Shown here: piece by piece, positions 16,836 through 24,608 of the stretch
Position numbering within the stretch: the first letter of the stretch is position 1
Layout: every line of letters begins with the position of its first letter
Assembly (NCBI RefSeq): GCF_001988955.1
Contig: NZ_CP014263.1
Location: forward strand, 4,958,501-5,022,500
Direction: 5' to 3'
From: Spirosoma montaniterrae
GTDB taxonomy: Bacteria > Bacteroidota > Bacteroidia > Cytophagales > Spirosomataceae
Length of the DNA stretch: 64,000 nt
Program-made: the position numbers and the translations under genes
The notes under the pieces: model-generated
Seen by the model: only the letters and a program-made list of their open reading frames with translations
What the model was told of the DNA's origin: nothing
Databases searched by the model: none

Positions 16836-17351
16836 TTACGCATTAAAATAAGCGTAAACTTTTAGCTGGTCTTTCAATTCTTTGCGAGCTATGTGGATAC
16901 GGTTTTTGACCGTACCGATGGGAATATCCAGCTTCGCTGCGATTTCGTGGTACTTGAAGCCCCGGAAATGCATCATGAACGGGGTTCGGTATGTATCGTC
17001 CAGGCTGTTTACGGCCCGGTTAATGTCGTCTTGGGCGAACGAAGAGTACGCCAGATTTTCGGTGCTGCTTTCCGTCGAGTTAATGTAGTGTAGGTTGTCG
17101 GTTGTGTCGATGAATGTGTTTTTCCGAACCATACGCTGGTAGTTCGTGATGAAGGTGTTTTTCATGATCGTGTACAACCATGCCTTCAGGTTGGTGCCGT
17201 CGGTATATTTGTCCCGATTGGTGAAAGCTTTCAACAATGTATCCTGCAACAAATCATTAGCATCCTCTACATCTTTGGTTAACCGGAGAGCAAATGGGCG
17301 CAGTGATTTAGATACTTTGCCGATATGATTGGTGAATTCGAGCGCGGTCAT
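16836..17351 (-). CDS. ECF-type RNA polymerase sigma factor upstream of carotenoid genes
   Basis: A 171-residue sigma factor. Region 2 has TKDVEDANDLLQDTLLKAF and TNLKAWLYTIMKNTFITNYQ; region 4 has SLDDTYRTPFMMHFRGFKYHEIAAKL followed by DIPIGTVKNRIHIARKEL, a helix-turn-helix. No anti-sigma gene is adjacent. It precedes crtI and crtB on the same strand, separated by a terminator, so it may activate the crtI promoter, as light- or stress-responsive ECF factors do in other carotenoid clusters; here that is inference from position. A candidate promoter sits at 17380-17411. The downstream intrinsic terminator (16727-16760) suggests a monocistronic transcript. Confidence 0.9.
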   Translation of the reverse strand: MTALEFTNHIGKVSKSLRPFALRLTKDVEDANDLLQDTLLKAFTNRDKYTDGTNLKAWLYTIMKNTFITNYQRMVRKNTFIDTTDNLHYINSTESSTENLAYSSFAQDDINRAVNSLDDTYRTPFMMHFRGFKYHEIAAKLDIPIGTVKNRIHIARKELKDQLKVYAYFNA

Positions 17352-17379
17352 GGTTGTTTAAGAGTTTTATTTGTTGAAT

Positions 17380-17411
17380 CAAATCTACACAGCTATTAAA
17401 CAAATAAGCAA
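17380..17411 (-). promoter_or_regulatory. Candidate promoter of the ECF sigma gene
   Basis: On the minus strand a TTG (17411-17409) is followed after 21 nt by TAGATTTG (17387-17380), matching the Bacteroidota -33/-7 pattern. The rest of the 277-base divergent spacer 17352-17628 is AT-rich, with a GT-rich stretch at 17525-17575 of unknown meaning and no gene. Confidence 0.45.
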
Positions 17412-17628
17412 CCACTCTTTGCAAATTTTTTTGACCTTTCTCAAAAAACAGCCTAAACAAGTCAGAAACAGGCATTTGAAAACATTAAAATTTCAAAAAC
17501 AGAGACTATACGTTGCCCCCAAATAAGTGTGGAGTGTGGAATTTATCCCCCAATTTGTGGAATGTGGGGTGTAGAACTTGTTTAACATTCGGCTTTTTAT
17601 CTTAAACAAAGTACACCCTGTTATTCGG

Positions 17629-18597
17629 CTAAACCAAACCTTCTCGCAATAAATCGTGTAGATGAACGAAGCCTTTCACCTGTTTTTGGTCAGCTACAAC
17701 CAATTGAGAAATGTTCTTTTCCTGCATCAGCCGTAATGCCTCCACTGCATAATCGTCGGGGCTGATACAAACGGGTGTGGGCGTCATAACGTCCTGCGCA
17801 TGAAGTTCCCAGAACGCGTTGTGCTGATAAGCCATGCGCCGAATGTCGCCATCGGTAATGATGCCTGCCAGCAAGCCAGCCTGATCAACAACCGCCGTAG
17901 CTCCCAGCCGATTAGCTGAGATGGTAAAAATAACATCGCGAACCATTGCGTCGGGAGATACACAGGGGCAGGCGTTGTGCGGAAAAATATCGACTACCTT
18001 TAAGTACAACTTCTTGCCTAATGAGCCGCCAGGGTGATAACGGGCAAAATCCTGCCGGGTGAAGCCGCGTGCGTCGAGCAAACTAACAGCCAGCGCGTCG
18101 CCGAGGGCCAGAGCCACGGTAGTACTGGTTGTGGGAGCCAGATTGAGCGGGTCGGCCTCGCGTTCGGCGTGGGCCAGCAACACAAAGTCGGCATGACGGG
18201 CCAGATACGATTTGCGGTCGCTGACGAGCGCAATCAGTGGCACCTCAGCCCGTTTCAGCAGTGGCACTAATGCCTTAATTTCAGCGGTGTTGCCGCTTTT
18301 GGAGATAGCCATCACCACATCATTGTGCTGAATCATGCCGAGGTCGCCGTGAATGGCGTCGGCAGCGTGCATAAACAACGCCGGTGTACCGGTCGAATTG
18401 AGCGTGGCTACGATTTTCTGACCGATAAGTGCGCTTTTGCCAACCCCCGTCACCACCAGACGACCCGCGCAGGCCAGCAGGGTATCGACGGCATCGTCAA
18501 ATTGCTCGTCGAGTTGAGCAATGGCGTTTTGAATGGCCTCAGCTTCGGCCTGAAGTACCGAGCGGGCAATACTTTGATGATTTTTTGCTACTTTCAA
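17629..18597 (-). CDS. kdsD: Arabinose-5-phosphate isomerase, KpsF/GutQ family
   Basis: Interconverts ribulose-5-phosphate and arabinose-5-phosphate, the entry to Kdo for lipopolysaccharide (family knowledge). The 322-residue protein has a SIS sugar-isomerase domain at about 45-175 (VVTGVGKSALIGQKI, then AISKSGNTAEI and APTTSTTVALALGDALA) and two CBS domains at about 205-322. This is the full classical layout. It is divergent from recQ. A minus-strand TATCTTTG box (18662-18655) stands in the 109-base divergent spacer as candidate -7 element, without a well-placed TTG. Confidence 0.93.
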   Translation of the reverse strand: MKVAKNHQSIARSVLQAEAEAIQNAIAQLDEQFDDAVDTLLACAGRLVVTGVGKSALIGQKIVATLNSTGTPALFMHAADAIHGDLGMIQHNDVVMAISKSGNTAEIKALVPLLKRAEVPLIALVSDRKSYLARHADFVLLAHAEREADPLNLAPTTSTTVALALGDALAVSLLDARGFTRQDFARYHPGGSLGKKLYLKVVDIFPHNACPCVSPDAMVRDVIFTISANRLGATAVVDQAGLLAGIITDGDIRRMAYQHNAFWELHAQDVMTPTPVCISPDDYAVEALRLMQEKNISQLVVADQKQVKGFVHLHDLLREGLV

Positions 18598-18706
18598 GGC
18601 TTCTGTTCGCGAAGAAGAAAAAGAATGGTGTTATATTCGCTTACGTTTGTAATGCAAAGATACGGTAAGCCTGATTGTGTAAAGTAACTTTTGTACGTTT
18701 TATAGA

Positions 18707-20917
18707 ATGATGCAGGTTGATCAGACGGTCTATGAGACCCTCAAAGAACGGCTTAAAGAGATTTTTGGATTCAGTCAGTTTCGGGGTGATCAGGAGGCCA
18801 TTATTCACAGTATTCTATCGGGCCGCAACACGTTTGTGATTATGCCCACAGGTGCTGGTAAATCGCTTTGTTATCAGTTACCTGCTATTGTCAACGACGG
18901 TACGGCCATCGTGATTTCGCCCCTGATTGCGCTGATGAAAAATCAGGTAGATCAGCTCAATGCGTTTGGCATCAATGCTCAGTTTCTGAATTCAACCCTG
19001 TCTAAGACCGAAATGAATAAGGTCAAAAAAGACACGCTGAACGGTTCGCTGAAACTGCTGTATATCGCCCCCGAATCGCTGACTAAAGAAGAAAATTTAG
19101 ACTTTTTAAAGAAAGCCAATATTTCATTCGTAGCTATCGACGAAGCCCACTGTATCTCAGAATGGGGGCACGATTTCAGACCTGAGTATCGAAAAATTCG
19201 GGGTATTGTCGATAACATCGGCAACCTGCCGGTTATTGCCCTCACGGCCACAGCTACGCCCAAAGTGCAGTTGGATATTCAGAAAAACCTGCAAATGGAG
19301 GAGGCCAATCTGTACAAGACCTCGTTCAACCGCAAAAATCTGTACTACGAAATAAAGCCGAAGGTCGACGCCAAAAAGCAGTTGATCAAATACATCAAGC
19401 AGAACAAAGGCAAGTCGGGGATTGTGTATTGCCTGAGCCGCAAAACAGTCGAAGAAATTGCCGAACTGCTGCGCGTCAACGACGTTCGGGCACTGCCCTA
19501 CCATGCCGGGCTTGACCCACAAACGCGCATGGCAAATCAGGACGCTTTCCTCAATGAAGATGCCGACGTTATCTGCGCTACCATTGCGTTCGGCATGGGT
19601 ATCGACAAACCCGACGTCCGGTTCGTGATACACTACGACGCGCCCAAATCGCTCGAGGGCTACTATCAGGAAACAGGCCGCGCCGGTCGCGACGGGCTGG
19701 AGGGCAACTGCATTATGTTCTACAGTTACGACGACATTGTTAAGTTGGAGAAATTCAACAAAGACAAACCCGTAACGGAACGCGACAATGCCAGGCACCT
19801 GCTAACCGAAATGGTTTCTTACGCGAACCTCGGCACGTGTCGCCGACGGCAATTGCTGGGCTATTTCGGCGAATATTTAGATAAAGACTGCGGTTTTTGT
19901 GACAATTGCCTGAAACCGACCGAAAAAATAAAAGTACAGCAGGAGGTAGTGCTGGCACTGCGGACGGTGCTCCAAACCGATCAGCGGTTCGACGTGGCGC
20001 ACCTCGCCGATGTGTTGACGGCAACCGGCAATCAGTACGTAACGAGCTACGAACACGACCGGCTCGACGTGTATGGCAAGGGAAAAGAGTTTAACGAAGA
20101 CTGCGGCTGGTGGTGTTCGCTCATAAAACAGATCGCAATTCTCGGCTATCTTGAAAAAGACGTCGATAACTATGGCGTACTGAAGCTGACGCAGAAGGGT
20201 CTGAACTATATCGAAGACCCGTACCCTGTCACGCTCGCCAAAGACCACGACTACGATCAGCAGGTGGCCGACCAAACCACCGACGATGACAAAGATGCGT
20301 CGCCGACGTCGGGCGGAGCCGCTTACGATGAGGAGCTGCTTAGCCTGCTGAAAGCGTTGCGCAAGAAAATTGCCAAAGAAAAGAACCTGCCGCCTTACGT
20401 CATTTTCCAGGACCCATCTATGGAAGAGATGGCGACGACGTACCCCACTACGCGCGAAGAAATGGCGCAGATCAACGGGGTAGGTATGGGCAAGGTGCAG
20501 AAATTTGGTAAGCCCTTCATCGAGCTGATTGCCAAGTACGTTGAAGAAAATGAGATCGAAACCGATAAAGACGTCGTCGTTAAATCGACGGTCAACAAAT
20601 CGAAAGTTAAAATCTTCATTATTCAGCAAATCGACCGTAAAGTTGATTTAGATGAGATTGCCGAGTCGAAATCGTTATCAATGGAAGACCTGATGGAAGA
20701 AATCGAGCACATCTGCTACTCTGGTACGCGGCTAAATCTCGATTACTACATCAATCAGGTGATGGACGAAGACCGGCAGGACGAAATCTATGAATACTTC
20801 ATGCGGGCCGAAACCGACAACATTGCCGTTGCCATGCGCGAATTCGGTGGCGACGATTTCACCGAACAGGACCTGCGCCTGATGCGTATCAAATTCCTCT
20901 CGGAAGTAGCAAACTGA
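18707..20917 (+). CDS. recQ: ATP-dependent DNA helicase RecQ
   Basis: A 736-residue superfamily 2 helicase that unwinds DNA 3' to 5' in recombination and fork repair. Walker A is MPTGAGKS (46-53), the RecQ-type DEAH box is DEAHCISEWGHDFRP from residue 145, and ATATP is motif III. QETGRAGRDG is motif VI. The zinc-binding subdomain has Cys378, 395, 398 and 401. A winged-helix RQC region follows, then an HRDC domain from about residue 541 (EELLSLLKALRKKIAKEKNLP). Past the HRDC there is an extra segment of about 110 residues (INKSKVK to end) seen in longer Bacteroidota RecQ proteins. Met2 is an equally good start. It is divergent from kdsD, and a word-repeat palindrome follows the stop codon. Confidence 0.96.
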   Translation: MMQVDQTVYETLKERLKEIFGFSQFRGDQEAIIHSILSGRNTFVIMPTGAGKSLCYQLPAIVNDGTAIVISPLIALMKNQVDQLNAFGINAQFLNSTLSKTEMNKVKKDTLNGSLKLLYIAPESLTKEENLDFLKKANISFVAIDEAHCISEWGHDFRPEYRKIRGIVDNIGNLPVIALTATATPKVQLDIQKNLQMEEANLYKTSFNRKNLYYEIKPKVDAKKQLIKYIKQNKGKSGIVYCLSRKTVEEIAELLRVNDVRALPYHAGLDPQTRMANQDAFLNEDADVICATIAFGMGIDKPDVRFVIHYDAPKSLEGYYQETGRAGRDGLEGNCIMFYSYDDIVKLEKFNKDKPVTERDNARHLLTEMVSYANLGTCRRRQLLGYFGEYLDKDCGFCDNCLKPTEKIKVQQEVVLALRTVLQTDQRFDVAHLADVLTATGNQYVTSYEHDRLDVYGKGKEFNEDCGWWCSLIKQIAILGYLEKDVDNYGVLKLTQKGLNYIEDPYPVTLAKDHDYDQQVADQTTDDDKDASPTSGGAAYDEELLSLLKALRKKIAKEKNLPPYVIFQDPSMEEMATTYPTTREEMAQINGVGMGKVQKFGKPFIELIAKYVEENEIETDKDVVVKSTVNKSKVKIFIIQQIDRKVDLDEIAESKSLSMEDLMEEIEHICYSGTRLNLDYYINQVMDEDRQDEIYEYFMRAETDNIAVAMREFGGDDFTEQDLRLMRIKFLSEVAN

Positions 20918-20998
20918 GTGATGAATGATGAATGATGAGTGATGAGTGTTTTTTCAACTTGTTACTCATCGCTCATCGCTTATCACTCATCACTCAAA
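20915..20998. repeat. Intergenic imperfect inverted repeat (gatgaatgatgag words)
   Basis: The left arm starts in the recQ stop codon and repeats gatgaat/gatgagt; the right arm (about 20966-20998) carries the complement, repeating actcatc. The arms pair imperfectly over some 30 bp around a T-rich loop. It ends just before purD and may act as terminator or mRNA-stabilising hairpin. Confidence 0.75.
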
Positions 20999-21001
20999 GA
21001 A

Positions 21002-22288
21002 ATGAACATACTGATTCTTGGTTCGGGGGGGCGCGAACATGCATTTGCGTGGAAAATGGCCCAAAGCCCGCTTTGTGATACCCTTTTTGTTGCCCCCGGA
21101 AACGCCGGCACGACGCAGGTGGCTGTTAATCTGCCTATTGACTATAACGATTTCGACGGGGTAGCCGGAGCTATTCGCGCTCATGCTATCGACCTGCTGA
21201 TTGTGGGACCGGAAGAGCCACTCGTGAAAGGCATTGTCGATTATTTGCGGCAACAGCCTGATTTGGCCGACCTGCGAATTGTTGGCCCCGATGCACAGGG
21301 GGCGCAACTCGAAGGCAGCAAAGATTTTTCCAAAGCGTTTATGCACCGATACGGCATTCCAACAGCCACGTCACGCACGTTCACACCCGACACGCTCACG
21401 GAGGGATTAGCCTATCTCGAAACGCATACACTTCCCATTGTACTCAAAGCCGATGGGCTTGCGGCTGGTAAAGGCGTTGTTATTGCCGAAACGCTGACCG
21501 AAGCGCAATCTACGCTGCACGATATGCTGGCTGGCGGTAAATTTGGCGATGCGGGCCGCAAAGTGGTGATTGAGCAGTTTCTGCGCGGAATTGAGTTGTC
21601 GGTGTTTGTGCTGAGCGATGGCACGAACTACAAAATTTTGCCCGAAGCCAAAGATTATAAACGCATCGGCGAGGGCGATACCGGTCCCAACACGGGTGGT
21701 ATGGGTGCCGTTTCGCCAGTGGTGTTCGCCAATGAGTCGTTTCTGCGGAAGGTCGACGAAAAGGTGGTGAAGCCTACGTTGGCAGGTTTGCAGCAGGAAG
21801 GTATTCGCTATCAAGGTTTTATCTTTGTAGGTTTGATGAAAGTAAATGGCGAACCGTTCGTTATCGAGTATAATGCCCGCATGGGCGACCCCGAAACGGA
21901 AGTTGTTTTGCCGCGTATTCAGACTGATTTGGTCGAACTGATGGTGGCAACGGCAGATGGGGAATTAGACAAAATTACCTTGCAGATATCGGGGCAAACC
22001 GCCGTTACAACGGTGGTTGTATCGGGAGGATATCCCGATGCCTATGAGAAGGGCAAAGCTATTACAGAACTGGAGCGTCTGGACGATGTAACGGCTTTTC
22101 ATGCCGGAACGCTGGCTCAGAACGGTCATATTTTGACCAACGGGGGGCGGGTGCTGGCCCTAACGGCACAGGCTAACTCGCTCGAAAACGCCGTTCGGAA
22201 GTCGCAGGAAGCGGCCCGGATGGTGCAATTCGACGGAAAACGATACCGCAAAGACATCGGGCTTGACCTGATTCGATACGCGGATTAA
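21002..22288 (+). CDS. purD: Phosphoribosylamine-glycine ligase
   Basis: Joins phosphoribosylamine and glycine with ATP in the second step of purine synthesis. The 428-residue protein starts MNILILGSGGREHAF, the classical PurD N-terminus, and has the ATP-grasp core (VLKADGLAAGKGVV, then GPNTGGMGAVSP and VIEYNARMGDPETEVVLPR). I start at 21002: an ATG at 20939 lies in the upstream palindrome and would add 21 residues ahead of the conserved strand. Length fits the family. Word-repeat palindromes flank it on both sides, and no other purine gene is adjacent. Confidence 0.96.
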   Translation: MNILILGSGGREHAFAWKMAQSPLCDTLFVAPGNAGTTQVAVNLPIDYNDFDGVAGAIRAHAIDLLIVGPEEPLVKGIVDYLRQQPDLADLRIVGPDAQGAQLEGSKDFSKAFMHRYGIPTATSRTFTPDTLTEGLAYLETHTLPIVLKADGLAAGKGVVIAETLTEAQSTLHDMLAGGKFGDAGRKVVIEQFLRGIELSVFVLSDGTNYKILPEAKDYKRIGEGDTGPNTGGMGAVSPVVFANESFLRKVDEKVVKPTLAGLQQEGIRYQGFIFVGLMKVNGEPFVIEYNARMGDPETEVVLPRIQTDLVELMVATADGELDKITLQISGQTAVTTVVVSGGYPDAYEKGKAITELERLDDVTAFHAGTLAQNGHILTNGGRVLALTAQANSLENAVRKSQEAARMVQFDGKRYRKDIGLDLIRYAD

Positions 22289-22378
22289 CGATGAGAGATG
22301 AACGATAAGAGATGAGTAGTCGAGCCGCTCAGGTAAATGCTAAAACACTCATCGTTCATCACTTATCACTCATCACTA
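22288..22378. repeat. Intergenic imperfect inverted repeat (gatgag/ctcatc words)
   Basis: Left arm 22288-22318 repeats gatgaga/gatgaac; right arm 22346-22378 repeats the complement catc-act. It fills the spacer between purD and the PSP1 gene and closely resembles, without copying, the element after recQ. Confidence 0.75.
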
Positions 22379-22385
22379 TATAACT

Positions 22386-23585
22386 ATGTCTTGTAAATCC
22401 TGTGCAACCGGTGGGTGCGGAACCCAACGTGGCGCGTCCGATGGTCAGAAAACGGCCACTGTCGGGTGTGGCAGCGGGGGGTGTAGCACCGGGGGCTGTA
22501 ATAAACTGAATTCGTTCGACTGGCTGAGTGATATTGCCGTGCCGGGGATAAAACGATACGATGTCGTAGAGGTTAAGTTTAAAGGCGGGCGGAAAGAATA
22601 CTACCGCAACGTGCATCAGCTTGACTTAACCACGGGCGATTATGTAGTCTGCGAAATGCAGTCGGGCTATCATATTGGGGCCGTGTCGATGCAGGGCGAA
22701 TTGGTACGGTTGCAGGTGAAAAAACGGAGTGTCAAAATCAATGACGACACGAAAGTGATTCACCGCATTGCCACGCCGAAAGATATGGAACGGCACGAGC
22801 AGGCCATTCTGCGCGACCTGCCCGCGCTCTATCGTTCGCGCGAGATTGTGCGCGACCTGAAACTGAACATGAAACTCTCCGACGTTGAGTTTCAGTCGGA
22901 TAACACGAAGGCTACCTTCTACTACTCGTCGGAGGAGCGCGTCGATTTTCGCGAGCTGATCAAGATGCTGGCGAGTGAATTTAAGGCCCGCATCGAGATG
23001 CGGCAGATTAGTCTGCGGCAGGAAGCGGGGCGTCTGGGCGGCATCGGCTCCTGCGGGCGCGAACTCTGCTGCTCGACCTGGCTTACTGATTTCAAAAACA
23101 TCGCCACATCAGCGGCCCGCTATCAAAACCTGTCGCTCAACCCGGCCAAACTGTCGGGGCAGTGCGGGCGGCTGAAGTGCTGCCTGAACTACGAGTTGGA
23201 TACGTACATGGACGCCCTGCGCGACATTCCAGCCATCGACAAACCGCTCGAAACGCAGAAAGGCCGGGCATGGCTGCAAAAAACCGACATCTTTCGTAAG
23301 CTGATGTGGTTTGGCTACAATTCCGAGAGTACGTGGCACTGCCTGCCCATTCCGCGCGTGCTGGAGATTGTGGAGTTGAATAAGCGCGGTGTAATTCCCG
23401 AATCGTTCGACGTGCTGACGCCAATTGGCGAAAAGGAAGCTGTTCCGATAGCCGCACTCAACAGCGACCTGCAAAAACTTGACGCCAAGTACGCTACAAA
23501 GAGTAGCAGCAAGAAGAAAAAGAAAAAATCGAAAGGCGGAGGTGGCGGAAATGCCAAACCCGCGCCGAATGGAACAGCGACTTAA
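22386..23585 (+). CDS. PSP1 C-terminal domain protein (RicT/YaaT-like)
   Basis: A 399-residue cytosolic protein. A Cys/Gly-rich N-terminus (CKSCATGGCG, GCGSGGCSTGGC) precedes a PSP1 domain (about 60-150), then the Cys motif GGIGSCGRELCCSTWL and SGQCGRLKCCLNYE at about residues 222-275. These are the conserved features of the YaaT/RicT family, which in Bacillus acts with RicA and RicF in RNA maturation through Fe-S clusters. The tail is Lys/Ser/Gly-rich and disordered. The four conserved Cys pairs suggest Fe-S or zinc binding. What it does in this phylum is not established. A hairpin terminator (23591-23622) follows. Confidence 0.88.
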   Translation: MSCKSCATGGCGTQRGASDGQKTATVGCGSGGCSTGGCNKLNSFDWLSDIAVPGIKRYDVVEVKFKGGRKEYYRNVHQLDLTTGDYVVCEMQSGYHIGAVSMQGELVRLQVKKRSVKINDDTKVIHRIATPKDMERHEQAILRDLPALYRSREIVRDLKLNMKLSDVEFQSDNTKATFYYSSEERVDFRELIKMLASEFKARIEMRQISLRQEAGRLGGIGSCGRELCCSTWLTDFKNIATSAARYQNLSLNPAKLSGQCGRLKCCLNYELDTYMDALRDIPAIDKPLETQKGRAWLQKTDIFRKLMWFGYNSESTWHCLPIPRVLEIVELNKRGVIPESFDVLTPIGEKEAVPIAALNSDLQKLDAKYATKSSSKKKKKKSKGGGGGNAKPAPNGTAT

Positions 23586-23590
23586 AAATA

Positions 23591-23622
23591 AACAACCCCG
23601 GCTTGTGAAGGTCGGGGTTGTT
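23591..23622. terminator. Bidirectional terminator between convergent genes
   Basis: Perfect 10-bp arms aacaaccccg (23591-23600) and cggggttgtt (23613-23622). On the minus strand the stem is followed by a T-rich tract, so it serves the minus gene 23627-24604 best; it may also stop the PSP1 gene transcript. Confidence 0.85.
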
Positions 23623-23626
23623 GCGT

Positions 23627-24604
23627 CTAAAAATCACCCGTGTAAAACGGACTAAACACGTAGTAGCTGCTATCGCGTTTGGCCCGTTTCGGTGTAGTTT
23701 GAATGTATAAAATATAACGGCTTAGTCGGTTGGGGGTATTCGTAAGCCACTGCTTATAAGAACGCTCGCTTGTGTAGAGCCGGTCGACTTCCCGAATGTG
23801 AATAGTCTTGATGTCTGCCGGGGTTGCGTCGAGGCCGTTGATGTAAACGTCAATATCTTGCTGATAATCTGGTAGTAGGCTAAGATGATCGTCTTTGGTG
23901 CGTTCTACGAAAGCGCGTTTATCCTGAAAAAAGGTAGCTTCGAGCAACCGATTCATGGAAAAGGTATTGGCTTCACCAAACGGATTGTTTGTAATGGCAG
24001 ACGCCATCAGAAATTGCTTCATGTCGCGCCGGTCTGCCGTGTTGGGCAAGGGTCGATGTGTAGTGCTGATTAATATTCGATGTCGGTCAGTGTCGGGTTG
24101 GCGGGATAGACTGGCCCGTCTGCTGTACATAAAAAGTTCGGCTACTTCGTCAAATGTTAGCTGTTCTAACGCATTTATCGTGGCTTCCTTGCCGTTAATA
24201 TACACTTTCGTTTGTTCGCCGGTCGGCAGTTCGAGGGCTAACCGATTGTTGCGGATGCATAAATAATTCGGAAACGCTGTAAAATTGCCTGCTTTTACCC
24301 TACGTCCGTTCATTACTAAAGTACGCTCACGGTTTGGGAAAGCGGACACTATATACCACTCTTCATCAGCATCCAGCTCGCGAACGTGCCGGCGCGTTGC
24401 ATTGGTTGGCGCAATGGGTTCAATGCGTTTCAGACTAATTTTTTCGGCCTGTCGCTCGTGCTGACAGGCCAATAATATCAATCCGATGACGCCAAGCCAC
24501 AGCCCATATCGCCCCCACACTAAACGGTTCGATTTTGCCTGATTCAGCATCGCGATGCGTTGCTTCAGGTTGGGGCTGCTGAATCGGTTAGTGAAGGTAT
24601 ACAT
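23627..24604 (-). CDS. BlaR1-like protein lacking its peptidase domain; membrane/lipoprotein-like
   Basis: A 325-residue protein whose N-terminus (NLKQRIAMLNQAKSNR, then one hydrophobic segment ending LLACQ) matches the segment that follows the peptidase domain in the upstream M56 protein (FLKQRIVMMNRTRSKR, hydrophobic segment, IACQ). Later, YINGKEATINALEQLTFDEVAEL parallels FIDGQEVSREQLHQLDPLNVKKL of that protein, a motif that looks like the plug-type IDG repeats of TonB-linked proteins. It therefore looks like a paralog of the M56 sensor region with no M56 domain. I start at Met 24604, 4 nt after the M56 stop; a frame upstream overlaps that gene. A Cys at the end of the hydrophobic stretch could be lipidated. 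Function is unknown; a sensor or decoy partner of the M56 protein is possible. Confidence 0.75.
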   Translation of the reverse strand: MYTFTNRFSSPNLKQRIAMLNQAKSNRLVWGRYGLWLGVIGLILLACQHERQAEKISLKRIEPIAPTNATRRHVRELDADEEWYIVSAFPNRERTLVMNGRRVKAGNFTAFPNYLCIRNNRLALELPTGEQTKVYINGKEATINALEQLTFDEVAELFMYSRRASLSRQPDTDRHRILISTTHRPLPNTADRRDMKQFLMASAITNNPFGEANTFSMNRLLEATFFQDKRAFVERTKDDHLSLLPDYQQDIDVYINGLDATPADIKTIHIREVDRLYTSERSYKQWLTNTPNRLSRYILYIQTTPKRAKRDSSYYVFSPFYTGDF

Positions 24605-24608
24605 ATGC

